A DNA stretch of 52,055 bases. Origin: Pseudomonadota bacterium (GTDB lineage Bacteria; Pseudomonadota; Gammaproteobacteria; Enterobacterales; Enterobacteriaceae). Position 1 is the stretch's first letter; each line of letters opens with the position of its first letter. Shown here one piece after another: positions 8,464 through 15,493 of this stretch. The translations under genes were made by a program, and so were the position numbers. The stretch lies in the NCBI GenBank assembly GCA_018261615.1, contig JAGTSE010000040.1, positions 1 to 52,055 on the forward strand. Reading direction: 5' to 3'. The notes under the pieces were generated by a model, which was not told the origin of the DNA, did no database searches, and saw nothing but the letters and a program-made list of their open reading frames with translations.

Positions 8464-9564
8464 TTAACCGTTGACGGAAATTTTCAGCGTGCTGTTCACC
8501 TGATGGCGCGCGATAGCCAGTTCAATCAGGCGGGTGATCAGATCAGGGTAGCTGATGCCGCTCGCCTGCCACAGTTTTGGATACATGCTGATGTTGGTAA
8601 ATCCCGGCAGCGTGTTGATCTCATTGATAACGACTTCGTTGTCCGGCGTCAGGAACACATCGACGCGCGCCATCCCTTCACAGCCCAGCGTCTGGTACGC
8701 TTGCACCGCAATCTGACGGATCTTATCGTTGATCTCCGGTGCGATATCAGCAGGCACCACCACCTGCGCGCCGTTTTCATCAATGTATTTGGTGTCGTAA
8801 GCGTAGAACTCGCTGTGCAGCACGATTTCGCCGCAGGTACTGGCTTGCGGATCGTCATTGCCGAGCACTGCGCATTCGATCTCGCGACCTTTGATGCCTT
8901 TCTCAACGATTACTTTTTTGTCGAACTCAAACGCCAGGCGCACCGCTTCATGATACTGCGCTTCGCTGGTCACTTTGCTGACGCCAACGGACGAGCCCTG
9001 GTTGGCCGGTTTGACGAACAGCGGCAGGCCGAGCTGCGCTTCAACGTCGTTAAAGGCGATCTGCTGACGGTTGGTGCGCGTCAGGGTGATAAATGGCGCG
9101 ACAGCTAATCCGGCATCGCGCAGCAAACGCTTGGTGACATCTTTATCCATGCAGGCCGCCGAAGCGAGCACGTCGGAGCCGACAAACGGCAAGTTCGCCA
9201 GGCGCAGCATGCCCTGCAAAGTGCCATCTTCGCCCAACGTACCATGGACAATAGGGAAAATTACATCAACATCCGGCAACGGCGCACTGTTTTGCGCCTG
9301 AATAAGCTGCTGCGCGGTGTTGCCCGGTATCAGCGCCACGCTGTTTTGCGACGGATTCAGCGCAATACGCGCCGGATCGCTGGCGTTAAGCAGGTAATTA
9401 TTCGCATCGCTGATATGCCATTGACCCTGTTTATCAATCCCCAGCAGCACAACCTCAAAGCGCGACTTATCCATGGCATCGACAATATTTTTTGCTGACT
9501 GTAACGACACCTCGTGTTCCGCTGATTTTCCGCCGAAGACGACTCCTACCCGCAGTTTTGCCAT
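8464..9564 (-). CDS. ddlA: D-alanine--D-alanine ligase A
   Basis: Joins two D-alanines for peptidoglycan precursor synthesis, using ATP. The 366-residue protein has the N-terminal GGKSAEHEVSL block, the central ATP-grasp lysine region KPANQGSSVGVS, and the C-terminal metal site region INEINTLPGFT. The start is ATG 9564 (MAKLRVG, as in the family); the longer GTG frame to 9582 is not needed. It is a single leftward gene, with its 3' end convergent on yaiZ. Confidence 0.96.
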   Translation of the reverse strand: MAKLRVGVVFGGKSAEHEVSLQSAKNIVDAMDKSRFEVVLLGIDKQGQWHISDANNYLLNASDPARIALNPSQNSVALIPGNTAQQLIQAQNSAPLPDVDVIFPIVHGTLGEDGTLQGMLRLANLPFVGSDVLASAACMDKDVTKRLLRDAGLAVAPFITLTRTNRQQIAFNDVEAQLGLPLFVKPANQGSSVGVSKVTSEAQYHEAVRLAFEFDKKVIVEKGIKGREIECAVLGNDDPQASTCGEIVLHSEFYAYDTKYIDENGAQVVVPADIAPEINDKIRQIAVQAYQTLGCEGMARVDVFLTPDNEVVINEINTLPGFTNISMYPKLWQASGISYPDLITRLIELAIARHQVNSTLKISVNG

Positions 9565-9922
9565 TTCTACGTTCACCCACACTTATTCACAAAACACATA
9601 CCATAGCACGACGAAACGCACGATTCGCGGCCTTCTGCCATAATGTTTTAAGGAACATTGCGCGTAAAGAGTCTGGTCGTTGTATGCAGTCTGCTGGCGC
9701 TGATACTGGCGGGTTATCACTATTTACCACCTTATTACAATCCCTTAGCGCCGCTACAATCCACTATAAAACAATGGTCTTTATGTGCGTGCTGTGGCGG
9801 CGTGCGATGCCGGACAGATAAAACACCGAATTCGCAGTAACCGCATCTCTGGTGACTCATCTGTGGCGTATTCTTGTTAACCTGTGTGCTGTTTGTCAAA
9901 ACTTCAACAAATACGCGTATTT
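9565..9922. other. 358-base spacer between ddlA and the MFS gene (iraP absent)
   Basis: In E. coli this spacer carries iraP and the phoA promoter. I find no IraP-like frame on either strand and no Pho box. It holds the ddlA promoter region on the minus strand, the short open frame at 9658-9840, and about 80 bases of leader before the MFS ATG. Confidence 0.6.
9658..9840 (+). pseudogene. short TTG-initiated ORF, possible truncated extensin-like N-terminus
   Basis: A 60-codon frame. It encodes a hydrophobic N-terminal segment (residues 4-20), then YHYLPPYYNPLAPL, then a cysteine-rich unrelated-looking tail (CACCGG). The first 34 residues resemble my memory of the start of enterobacterial extensin-like secreted proteins; the similarity ends abruptly after APLQ. 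The AAGGA site lies only 3 bases before TTG, so translation is doubtful. It is either a gene remnant or a small membrane peptide. Confidence 0.3.
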
Positions 9923-11113
9923 ATGGAATCCTGGAAGGTCAATCTTATCTCGGTGTGGTTCGGCTGTTTTTTCACCGGCCTCGCCATCAGTCAAATTTTG
10001 CCGTTTTTGCCGTTATACGTTGCGCAGTTAGGCGTGACCTCGCACGAAGCGCTGTCGATGTGGTCGGGGCTGACGTTCAGCGTGACCTTCCTCGTCTCTG
10101 CCATTGTGTCGCCGATGTGGGGTAGCCTTGCGGATCGCAAAGGGCGCAAGCTGATGTTGCTGCGCGCCTCGTTGGGCATGGCGATCACCATTCTGTTGCA
10201 AGCATTTGCCACCAACGTCTGGCAGTTGCTGATCCTGCGCGGCATCATGGGGCTGACTTCCGGTTATATTCCGAATGCGATGGCGCTGCTGGCATCGCAA
10301 GTACCGCGAGAGCGCAGCGGCTGGGCGCTGAGTACGCTCGCAACCGCACAGATCAGCGGCGTGATCGGCGGGCCGTTGATGGGCGGGGTTCTGGCTGACC
10401 ATTTAGGGCTGCGTATCGTGTTTATCATCACCGCGCTGTTGTTAATAGTGAGCTTTCTGGTCACGCTGTTTCTGATTAAAGAGGGCGTACGCCCGACGGT
10501 GAAAAAGGGCGATCGGCTGAGCGGTAAAGCGGTGTTCTCCACCTTGCCCTATCCGGCGCTGGTCATCAGTCTGTTTATCACCACGATGGTGATTCAGTTG
10601 TGTAACGGTTCTATCGGCCCGATCCTCGCCCTGTTTATTCAGTCGCTGTCGCCGCACACCACCAATATTGCTTTTCTCAGCGGATTGATCGCCGCTGTAC
10701 CTGGTGTTTCAGCGCTGCTTTCCGCACCGCGTCTTGGTAAATTGGGCGACCGGATAGGTACCTCACGTATTTTGATGGGCACGCTGGCTTGCGCGGTGGT
10801 GCTGTTCTTTGCCATGTCATTTGTCACGTCGCCGCTACAGCTTGGCATTCTGCGCTTTATGCTCGGCTTTGCCGATGGCGCAATGCTGCCGGCGGTGCAG
10901 ACGCTGTTGCTGAAATACTCCAGCGATCAGGTGACCGGACGTATCTTTGGTTATAACCAGTCGTTTATGTATCTGGGAAATGTCGTCGGGCCGTTAATGG
11001 GAGCATCGGTATCGGCAATGGCGGGTTTCCGTTGGGTATTTATCGCCACCGCCATTGTAGTACTCATTAATTTCTGGCAATTGGCGCTGGTATTTCGCCG
11101 GGTGAAACGCTAA
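9923..11113 (+). CDS. MFS drug exporter, MdtG-like
   Basis: A 396-residue, 12-helix major facilitator protein. Its N-terminal half strongly resembles E. coli MdtG (LPLYVAQLGVT, MWSG, SADRKGRKLMLLR-type loop 2-3 motif, PNAMALLASQVPR). The start at 9923 (MESWKVN) fits the family better than the frame from 9884. It occupies the site of phoA: its stop is 43 bases before the surviving phoA tail. It is probably a paralog rather than mdtG itself, whose usual locus is elsewhere. The substrate is unknown; quinolone or fosfomycin efflux is known only for MdtG overexpression. Confidence 0.85.
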   Translation: MESWKVNLISVWFGCFFTGLAISQILPFLPLYVAQLGVTSHEALSMWSGLTFSVTFLVSAIVSPMWGSLADRKGRKLMLLRASLGMAITILLQAFATNVWQLLILRGIMGLTSGYIPNAMALLASQVPRERSGWALSTLATAQISGVIGGPLMGGVLADHLGLRIVFIITALLLIVSFLVTLFLIKEGVRPTVKKGDRLSGKAVFSTLPYPALVISLFITTMVIQLCNGSIGPILALFIQSLSPHTTNIAFLSGLIAAVPGVSALLSAPRLGKLGDRIGTSRILMGTLACAVVLFFAMSFVTSPLQLGILRFMLGFADGAMLPAVQTLLLKYSSDQVTGRIFGYNQSFMYLGNVVGPLMGASVSAMAGFRWVFIATAIVVLINFWQLALVFRRVKR

Positions 11114-11148
11114 TTCTGCAAACGGGCTTTTCCGATCCCACTATAATT

Positions 11149-11164
11149 ATGGTGTATACACCAT
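11149..11164. repeat. perfect 16-bp palindrome in phoA scar
   Basis: ATGGTGTATACACCAT is its own reverse complement. It overlaps the first surviving phoA codons (TAC ACC at 11157-11162), so it sits at the apparent junction between foreign DNA and the phoA tail. It could be a deletion endpoint or chance. Confidence 0.45.
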
Positions 11165-11189
11165 GAAAACGGCACTGAACCTGAAGTAA
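11157..11189 (+). pseudogene. phoA: 3' remnant of phoA (alkaline phosphatase)
   Basis: The frame reads YTMKTALNLK and then TAA. As I recall it, E. coli PhoA ends YTMKAALGLK, so 8 of 10 residues agree and the stop is in place. The remnant sits directly upstream of a terminator and psiF, exactly where phoA ends in E. coli. No other phoA sequence was found before it: the MFS gene takes its place. Confidence 0.75.
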
Positions 11190-11195
11190 CGGCTG

Positions 11196-11230
11196 CCCGG
11201 CGGTAAATATCTTCCGCCGGGTGGTTTTTT
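11196..11230 (+). terminator. terminator between phoA remnant and psiF
   Basis: CCCGGCGG (11196-11203) pairs with CCGCCGGG (11214-11221) around a 10-base loop, followed by a run of six T. It presumably ended phoA transcripts and now serves the MFS gene. Confidence 0.85.
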
Positions 11231-11280
11231 CCGTAATTAAGACCATCCTTAAAGGGTCACATTGACAGAAGGATGGAGCA

Positions 11281-11601
11281 ATGAAAATAACAGTTCTGGT
11301 TACCCTCATCTTTGGTCTGTTGTTTGTCGGCGCGCTCAGCGCGGCGGAAAAAACACTGACCCCGCAACAACAGCGTATGACGCTGTGTAATCAACAGGCC
11401 AAGACACAAACCCTGACAGGTGATGCCCGTAAGACGTTTATGAGCAACTGCCTGAAAAACACCAAAACGGAGCCGGGGCAAAAAAGTCTGACGCCGCAGC
11501 AGCAGCGGATGCGCGAATGTAATGGGCAAGCGACGCAGCAATCGCTGAAAGGCGAAGATCGCAGTAAATTCATGAGCGGATGCCTGAAAAAAACGCAGTA
11601 A
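11281..11601 (+). CDS. psiF: PsiF, phosphate-starvation-inducible protein
   Basis: A 106-residue secreted protein. The signal peptide is about residues 1-21 (ending LSAAEK). The mature part is two tandem repeats of about 35 residues, each beginning LTPQQQRM and holding two cysteines (CNxQA and NCLK/GCLK). The biochemical role is unknown. In E. coli it lies behind phoA and is induced through PhoB. Here phoA and its promoter are gone, a terminator stands in front, and I see no Pho box in the 50 bases left, so its phosphate control is probably lost or altered. Confidence 0.93.
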   Translation: MKITVLVTLIFGLLFVGALSAAEKTLTPQQQRMTLCNQQAKTQTLTGDARKTFMSNCLKNTKTEPGQKSLTPQQQRMRECNGQATQQSLKGEDRSKFMSGCLKKTQ

Positions 11602-11606
11602 TTTAG

Positions 11607-11837
11607 CCGGGTGGGCGTTCCGTTCCGCTCACCCTTGAATACCTGGGTTACACTCGCGAGTGGGATAGCATGAAAATGCGCGGCTCGTTTGGCGATAAAC
11701 GTTTTGTCATGTTGTACGGCGAAGAGGGGATGCTGAAAGCGGTACTGAGCTGCGGTGAGAACAGAACCACGGCGGGGCTGCTGTTAAAGATGCAAAAGCC
11801 CCTCAGCATGAAAACGGCCAGCGAGCTGCTGGCCTGA
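11607..11837 (+). pseudogene. 3' fragment of a ferredoxin reductase-like flavoprotein gene
   Basis: An open frame of 76 codons without a credible start. From 11637 it reads EYLGYTREWDSMKMRGSFGD and continues to a TGA. It resembles the C-terminal domain of FAD/NAD-dependent ferredoxin reductases (HcaD/rubredoxin-reductase type: a YxG..xxxD, then V/M-RG, then a short sheet with FVxxY). The FAD and NAD domains are absent. It lies between psiF and proC, where E. coli has dgcC, so it marks a deletion in this interval. Confidence 0.5.
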
Positions 11838-11846
11838 CAGGACTAC

Positions 11847-11870
11847 GCCCTCTCCGGACAGGGAGAGGGC
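11847..11870. repeat. CCCTCTCC/GGAGAGGG palindromic element
   Basis: Arms GCCCTCTCC (11847-11855) and GGAGAGGGC (11862-11870), immediately downstream of the proC stop. It belongs to the same palindrome family as 2171-2192 and 41695-41715. Confidence 0.6.
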
Positions 11871-11875
11871 GGCGG

Positions 11876-12529
11876 TTACTTGCTCAGTTTTTCTGATTTG
11901 TTCATGCAGGCTTCCATCGCCTCGATCACCGCTGCGCGGAAACCACGCTCTTCCAGCACTTTGACCGCTTCAATGGTGGTGCCGCCAGGCGAGCAGACCA
12001 TATCTTTTAACTCGCCGGGGTGTTTTCCGGTATCCAGCACCATCTTCGCGGAGCCCATCACCGCCTGCGCGGCGAGGAAAATATTTAGCACGTCCGCCGT
12101 GTCTTCCGGCGTGACCAGCGCGTTAGGGGTAATAGAGGTCATGCCTGCATTAACCAGCGACGGAGTGTTGGGCATTGCACGTACAATTTTGCGATCGTGA
12201 CCAAGTGCGCGCGCCAGTTGATCGAGCGTCACGCCTGCGGCAATCGACACCACCAGCGTCTCTTTATTCAGGCTGGACGCGATTTCACTCAGCACTTTCA
12301 CCATGATGTTCGGTTTCACCGCGCCGAAGACGATATCAGCAATCTGCGCCACTTCCTGTGCGCTCTGCGCGGCGTTAATACCAAACTGATCGTGCAGAGC
12401 GGCCACTTTATCCGGCGACGGTGTATAGACCCAAATCTGTCCTGGCAGCAACTGCCCACTGGCAATCAGCCCGCCGAGAATCGCTTTGCCCATATTGCCG
12501 CAGCCGATAAAACCGATTTTTTTCTCCAT
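11876..12529 (-). CDS. proC: pyrroline-5-carboxylate reductase with a large internal deletion, probably inactive
   Basis: ProC reduces pyrroline-5-carboxylate to proline, the last step of proline synthesis. The first 151 residues (Rossmann domain, GCGNMGKAI, RAMPNTP) and the last 65 (AAQAVMGSAKM to SEKLSK) follow E. coli ProC closely. The protein is only 217 residues against 269. The sequence jumps from DVLNIF straight to LAAQAVMG, removing about 51 residues that include the VSGSSPAY substrate/dimer segment. The frame is kept. The start is ATG 12529; a GTG codon lies directly before it. Without the deleted block the dimeric active site should not form, so activity is doubtful. An assembly fault cannot be excluded. 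Confidence 0.9.
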   Translation of the reverse strand: MEKKIGFIGCGNMGKAILGGLIASGQLLPGQIWVYTPSPDKVAALHDQFGINAAQSAQEVAQIADIVFGAVKPNIMVKVLSEIASSLNKETLVVSIAAGVTLDQLARALGHDRKIVRAMPNTPSLVNAGMTSITPNALVTPEDTADVLNIFLAAQAVMGSAKMVLDTGKHPGELKDMVCSPGGTTIEAVKVLEERGFRAAVIEAMEACMNKSEKLSK

Positions 12530-12667
12530 CACGTTTGTCTCTTTTGCTTGTCATTGTGTGTGACGTATAGCTTAACGTGGAATGGCAATCAGGGCTAAAG
12601 CTAAAAGATATCTGCTTTCCCCTGAGGGAAATTAAAGCGACAATGCGCCCCCAAATGAGGAGCAAAA

Positions 12668-13129
12668 ATGGCGATTTGGGTTGATGCGGACGCTTGTCCG
12701 AATGTGATTAAAGAAATTTTATTCCGCGCCGCCGAGCGCACGCAGACGCCGATGACGCTGGTGGCGAACCAGAATATCCGCGTGCCGCCGTCGCGCATTA
12801 TTCGCTCGCTGCGTGTTCCGGCGGGGTTCGACGTTGCCGATAACGAAATTGTGCGGCTGTGCGAGGCAGGCGATCTGGTGATTACCGCGGATATTCCGCT
12901 GGCGGCCGAAGTACTGGCCAAAGGTGCGGCGGCGCTGAACCCGCGTGGCGAACGCTATACTGAAGCGACAATCCGCGAAAGGCTGACGATGCGCGACTTT
13001 ATGGATACGCTGCGGGCGAGCGGGATTCAGACCGGTGGCCCGGATAGCCTTTCGCCGCGGGATCGGCAGCAGTTTGCCGCCCAGCTTGATAAATGGCTGT
13101 TGGAGGTTAAGCGCCGTCAGCCGGAGTAA
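12668..13129 (+). CDS. yaiI: YaiI, UPF0178/DUF188 protein
   Basis: 153 residues. It begins MAIWVDADACPN, the family signature with clustered aspartates (D7, D9), and has an internal TADIPLA block. The fold is PIN-like by family, which suggests a metal-dependent nuclease, but no function is shown. A good AGGAG lies 6-10 bases before the ATG. It is divergent from proC. Confidence 0.95.
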   Translation: MAIWVDADACPNVIKEILFRAAERTQTPMTLVANQNIRVPPSRIIRSLRVPAGFDVADNEIVRLCEAGDLVITADIPLAAEVLAKGAAALNPRGERYTEATIRERLTMRDFMDTLRASGIQTGGPDSLSPRDRQQFAAQLDKWLLEVKRRQPE

Positions 13130-13248
13130 ATTCGTCACCGGCAGGCAGGATATGCTACTGTTTGCCGTTTTGCGGGCTTGCCAGCTTTAAGTAGATTCAG
13201 TAAGGTTGCCGCTACACTGTTGCCACGGAATCTTTACAGGTTGAATCT

Positions 13249-13346
13249 ATGTCGAATCAGGTTTTATTTGTAGTTCACTCGCTGGGCGATCTTAGTGTGT
13301 AACGTTATTTTTACGATTAGTATTGTACTCATCTGATGATATCATC
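13249..13346 (+). promoter_or_regulatory. aroL control region: TyrR box, palindrome, 17-codon ORF
   Basis: A TyrR-type box, TGTAAC-N6-TTTACG, lies at 13298-13315 (consensus TGTAAA-N6-TTTACA). Downstream, TGTACTCATCTGATGATATC (from 13324) resembles the TrpR site of E. coli aroL and contains the perfect palindrome GATGATATCATC (13335-13346). A 17-codon open frame (MSNQVLFVVHSLGDLSV) runs from ATG 13249 to 13302 and ends inside the TyrR box. aroL is known to be TyrR- and TrpR-controlled in E. coli; the sites here are my reading. Confidence 0.5.
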
Positions 13347-13399
13347 GCCGTCTTATTTTCCGTCCCTCCTTGCGTGGGACGCGGAGGAAACACCTGCTC

Positions 13400-13924
13400 A
13401 TGACGCTACCCATTTTTTTAGTCGGCGCACGCGGTTGCGGTAAAACCACTGTGGGCCAGGCGCTGGCGCTGGCGCAGGGATGTCAATTTATCGATACCGA
13501 TTTCTGGTTACAGAAAACGGCTCAACAGACCATCGCGGATATCGTTGCCTGTGACGGGTGGGAGGCGTTCCGCGCCCGGGAAACCGACGCGCTGAACGCC
13601 GTCACCGCGCCAGCGCGGGTGATTGCCACCGGCGGCGGTATTATTTTAAGTGAACACAATCGGCACTTTATGCGCGAAAAAGGCATCGTTGTTTACCTTT
13701 GCGCGCCTGTCGCTGTGCTGGCGGACAGGCTGGAAGCCTTTCCGGAAGAGGGACAACGACCGACGCTGACCGGTAAGCCGATTAGCGAAGAGGTTAGCGA
13801 AGTGCTGGCGCTGCGCGATGCACTGTATCGCGAAGCGGCGCACCATGTGGTGAATGCGGCGCAATTGCCCGACCAGGTGGTGTCTGATATTGAGGCGGCA
13901 TTACAGCTGGCGCGCGCCAGTTAG
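13400..13924 (+). CDS. aroL: shikimate kinase II
   Basis: Phosphorylates shikimate with ATP in the common aromatic pathway. It is 174 residues, the E. coli length. The P-loop is GARGCGKTT (residues 9-17). DTDFW supplies shikimate/Mg contacts, ATGGGII is the central glycine motif, and RP lies in the lid (GQRPTLTG). I chose ATG 13400 over 13370 from the family start MTLPIFLVG; GGAGGA precedes it by about 12 bases. It heads the aroL-yaiA(-aroM) group. Confidence 0.97.
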   Translation: MTLPIFLVGARGCGKTTVGQALALAQGCQFIDTDFWLQKTAQQTIADIVACDGWEAFRARETDALNAVTAPARVIATGGGIILSEHNRHFMREKGIVVYLCAPVAVLADRLEAFPEEGQRPTLTGKPISEEVSEVLALRDALYREAAHHVVNAAQLPDQVVSDIEAALQLARAS

Positions 13925-13973
13925 CGAAACGTTTGTCTATACTTATAGCTCGACCGAAAAATGAGGAAGAGCT

Positions 13974-14189
13974 ATGCCGACAAAACCGCCTTACCCGCGT
14001 GAAGCCCGCATTGTTGCGATTGAAAAAGGCACGAGAAACCTGAGCGTTACCAGGTATCAATTACGCGCCGATCATCCGAAACCGGACTCCTTGATCAGCG
14101 AACACCCCACCGAGCAGGAAGCGTTATACACAAAATCATTCACACTGCGTCGCGGCGGCAAGACTGCGCAGCCCCAGGAGCTTACATAA
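13974..14189 (+). CDS. yaiA: YaiA, small conserved protein with a replaced C-terminus
   Basis: Residues 1-46 match E. coli YaiA (MPTKPPYPREA, YQLRADHPKPDSLISEHPT). After QEA the sequence departs: E. coli continues with about 13 acidic/basic residues and stops at 63, while this protein reads a 25-residue unrelated tail ending QPQELT, 71 in all. The tail is encoded by a hairpin-forming intergenic repeat (14172-14203), so the natural stop has been lost to repeat insertion or recombination. The function is unknown; the gene is co-transcribed with aroL in E. coli. Confidence 0.85.
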   Translation: MPTKPPYPREARIVAIEKGTRNLSVTRYQLRADHPKPDSLISEHPTEQEALYTKSFTLRRGGKTAQPQELT

Positions 14190-14203
14190 GTAAGTGACTG
14201 GGG
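14172..14203. repeat. hairpin repeat that supplies the YaiA stop codon
   Basis: CCCCAG (14172-14177) pairs with CTGGGG (14198-14203), and inside it CTTAC (14181-14185) pairs with GTAAG (14190-14194). The yaiA TAA lies in the loop at 14187-14189. I recall this hairpin as a dispersed Enterobacteriaceae intergenic element; a search would settle it. Confidence 0.6.
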
Positions 14204-14316
14204 TGCAAAGGCGAAGCCAACAAAGACTTGCATCACGTTTTTTTGACTGGCTTAACGTCGCTCAACGGTTACTATTTCATGGTTGCTGGAATTTATTTGA
14301 ACACGGGAGTGTGATG

Positions 14317-14358
14317 TTCTCTCTACACGATATAAGCTGTACTGCCGTGTAAAGAGAA
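14317..14358. promoter_or_regulatory. long inverted repeat upstream of aroM
   Basis: TTCTCTCTACACG (14317-14329) and CGTGTAAAGAGAA (14346-14358) are 13-base arms with a single mismatch, separated by 16 bases that contain TATAAG. The arms carry half-site-like TGTAAA and CTACA. It could be an operator over the aroM promoter or an RNA hairpin. Confidence 0.5.
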
Positions 14359-14397
14359 CAAATAAGAACGAATAGTATTGAAAGGCGGGATGTAAAA

Positions 14398-15075
14398 ATG
14401 AGTGCAACTTTGGCGATCCTGACCGTTGGTGTAGTGTCGGTGCAAGCTATCTTACCGCTCCTGACGGAGCATGTTTCAGAGCAGCAGATCACGCATATCA
14501 GCCTGCTGGGGAAGATGGACCCGGACGAGGTGCGGGAGGTGTACGGCGCAGAAGCTGGCGAGTTCGCCATTCCGACGCGATTGTACGATGACAGTCTCAG
14601 CATGATCTCCCGTGCAAAGGTAGAGCGTGATTTGCAGAGCGTTATCGAAGTGCTGGATAACCAGGGCTATGATGTCATTCTGCTAATGAGTACCGCCGAT
14701 ATCCGGGGATTTGTAACGCGCAATGCGATTTTAGTCGAACCGCAGCGCATTATTCCACCGTTGGTGGCGTCGATTGTCGACGGGCATCAGGTTGGGGTAA
14801 TTGTTCCGGTACCGGAACTGATGGCGCAGCAGAAGAAAAAGTGGACGGTTCTGGAAAAAGAACCGTATTACGAACTGGCGCATCCTTTCCTTGCGACAGA
14901 AAGAGAATTTATTGATGCCGGACGCGCGTTGCTGGAGCGAGGTGCGGATGTGTTGATGCTGGATTGTCTTGGTTTCCACCAGCAGCACCGTGATATGCTC
15001 CAGAAAGCGCTGGATGTCCCGGTATTATTGTCTAACGTACTGGTGGCGCGCCTCGCATCTGAACTGTTGATCTAG
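14398..15075 (+). CDS. aroM: AroM family protein
   Basis: 225 residues, the same as E. coli AroM. It has the conserved LSMISRAKVERDLQ region (residues about 62-79), then EVLDNQGYDVILLMS and a C-terminal MLDCLGFHQQHRD. The fold resembles Asp/Glu/hydantoin racemases by family. The function is unknown; in E. coli it is part of the TyrR-regulated aroL-aroM unit. It is separated from yaiA by 208 bases with its own inverted repeat, so here it may be expressed independently. Confidence 0.94.
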   Translation: MSATLAILTVGVVSVQAILPLLTEHVSEQQITHISLLGKMDPDEVREVYGAEAGEFAIPTRLYDDSLSMISRAKVERDLQSVIEVLDNQGYDVILLMSTADIRGFVTRNAILVEPQRIIPPLVASIVDGHQVGVIVPVPELMAQQKKKWTVLEKEPYYELAHPFLATEREFIDAGRALLERGADVLMLDCLGFHQQHRDMLQKALDVPVLLSNVLVARLASELLI

Positions 15076-15162
15076 TCCGCAGCGCTGTGCAATTTCGCGT
15101 GACAGAAGTGAATCCCGGCCCCTATAGTGACTTTTCATACATTTTCTTTATAAGGGCCAGTC

Positions 15163-15447
15163 ATGCTTCAAAGTAACGAATACTTTTCCGGTAAAGTGAA
15201 ATCCATTGGTTTTACCAGCAGTAGCACTGGCCGCGCCAGCGTGGGCGTAATGGCGGAAGGGGAATACACATTTGGTACCGCGCAGCCGGAAGAGATGACG
15301 GTGGTCAGTGGGGCGCTGAATGTTTTGCTGCCAGGGGAAACCGAGTGGAAAACTTACACAGCGGGTGAAGTATTCAATGTGCCTGGCCAGAGTGAATTCC
15401 ATTTGCAGGTCGCCGAGCCAAGCTCCTATCTCTGCCGCTACCTGTAA
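15163..15447 (+). CDS. ppnP: pyrimidine/purine nucleoside phosphorylase PpnP
   Basis: A 94-residue cupin-fold enzyme (formerly YaiE) that phosphorolyses many nucleosides to base and ribose-1-phosphate. It spans the full family length, with the central AEGEYTFGTAQPEEMTVV region and C-terminal YLCRYL. It stands alone after aroM and is followed by a strong bidirectional terminator. Confidence 0.96.
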   Translation: MLQSNEYFSGKVKSIGFTSSSTGRASVGVMAEGEYTFGTAQPEEMTVVSGALNVLLPGETEWKTYTAGEVFNVPGQSEFHLQVAEPSSYLCRYL

Positions 15448-15451
15448 TGCA

Positions 15452-15477
15452 AAACGCCCGGGAAAAACCGGGCGTTT
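15452..15477. terminator. bidirectional terminator ppnP/rdgC
   Basis: AAACGCCCGG (15452-15461) and CCGGGCGTTT (15468-15477) form a perfect 10-base stem between convergent ppnP and rdgC, flanked by A-rich and T-rich ends. Confidence 0.9.
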
Positions 15478-15493
15478 CTCTTGTGCTGAAGAC

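Noticed and set aside
11231..11280. Pho box for psiF
   Set aside because: GTCACATTGACAG has single half-site resemblance only, with no 11-bp repeat.
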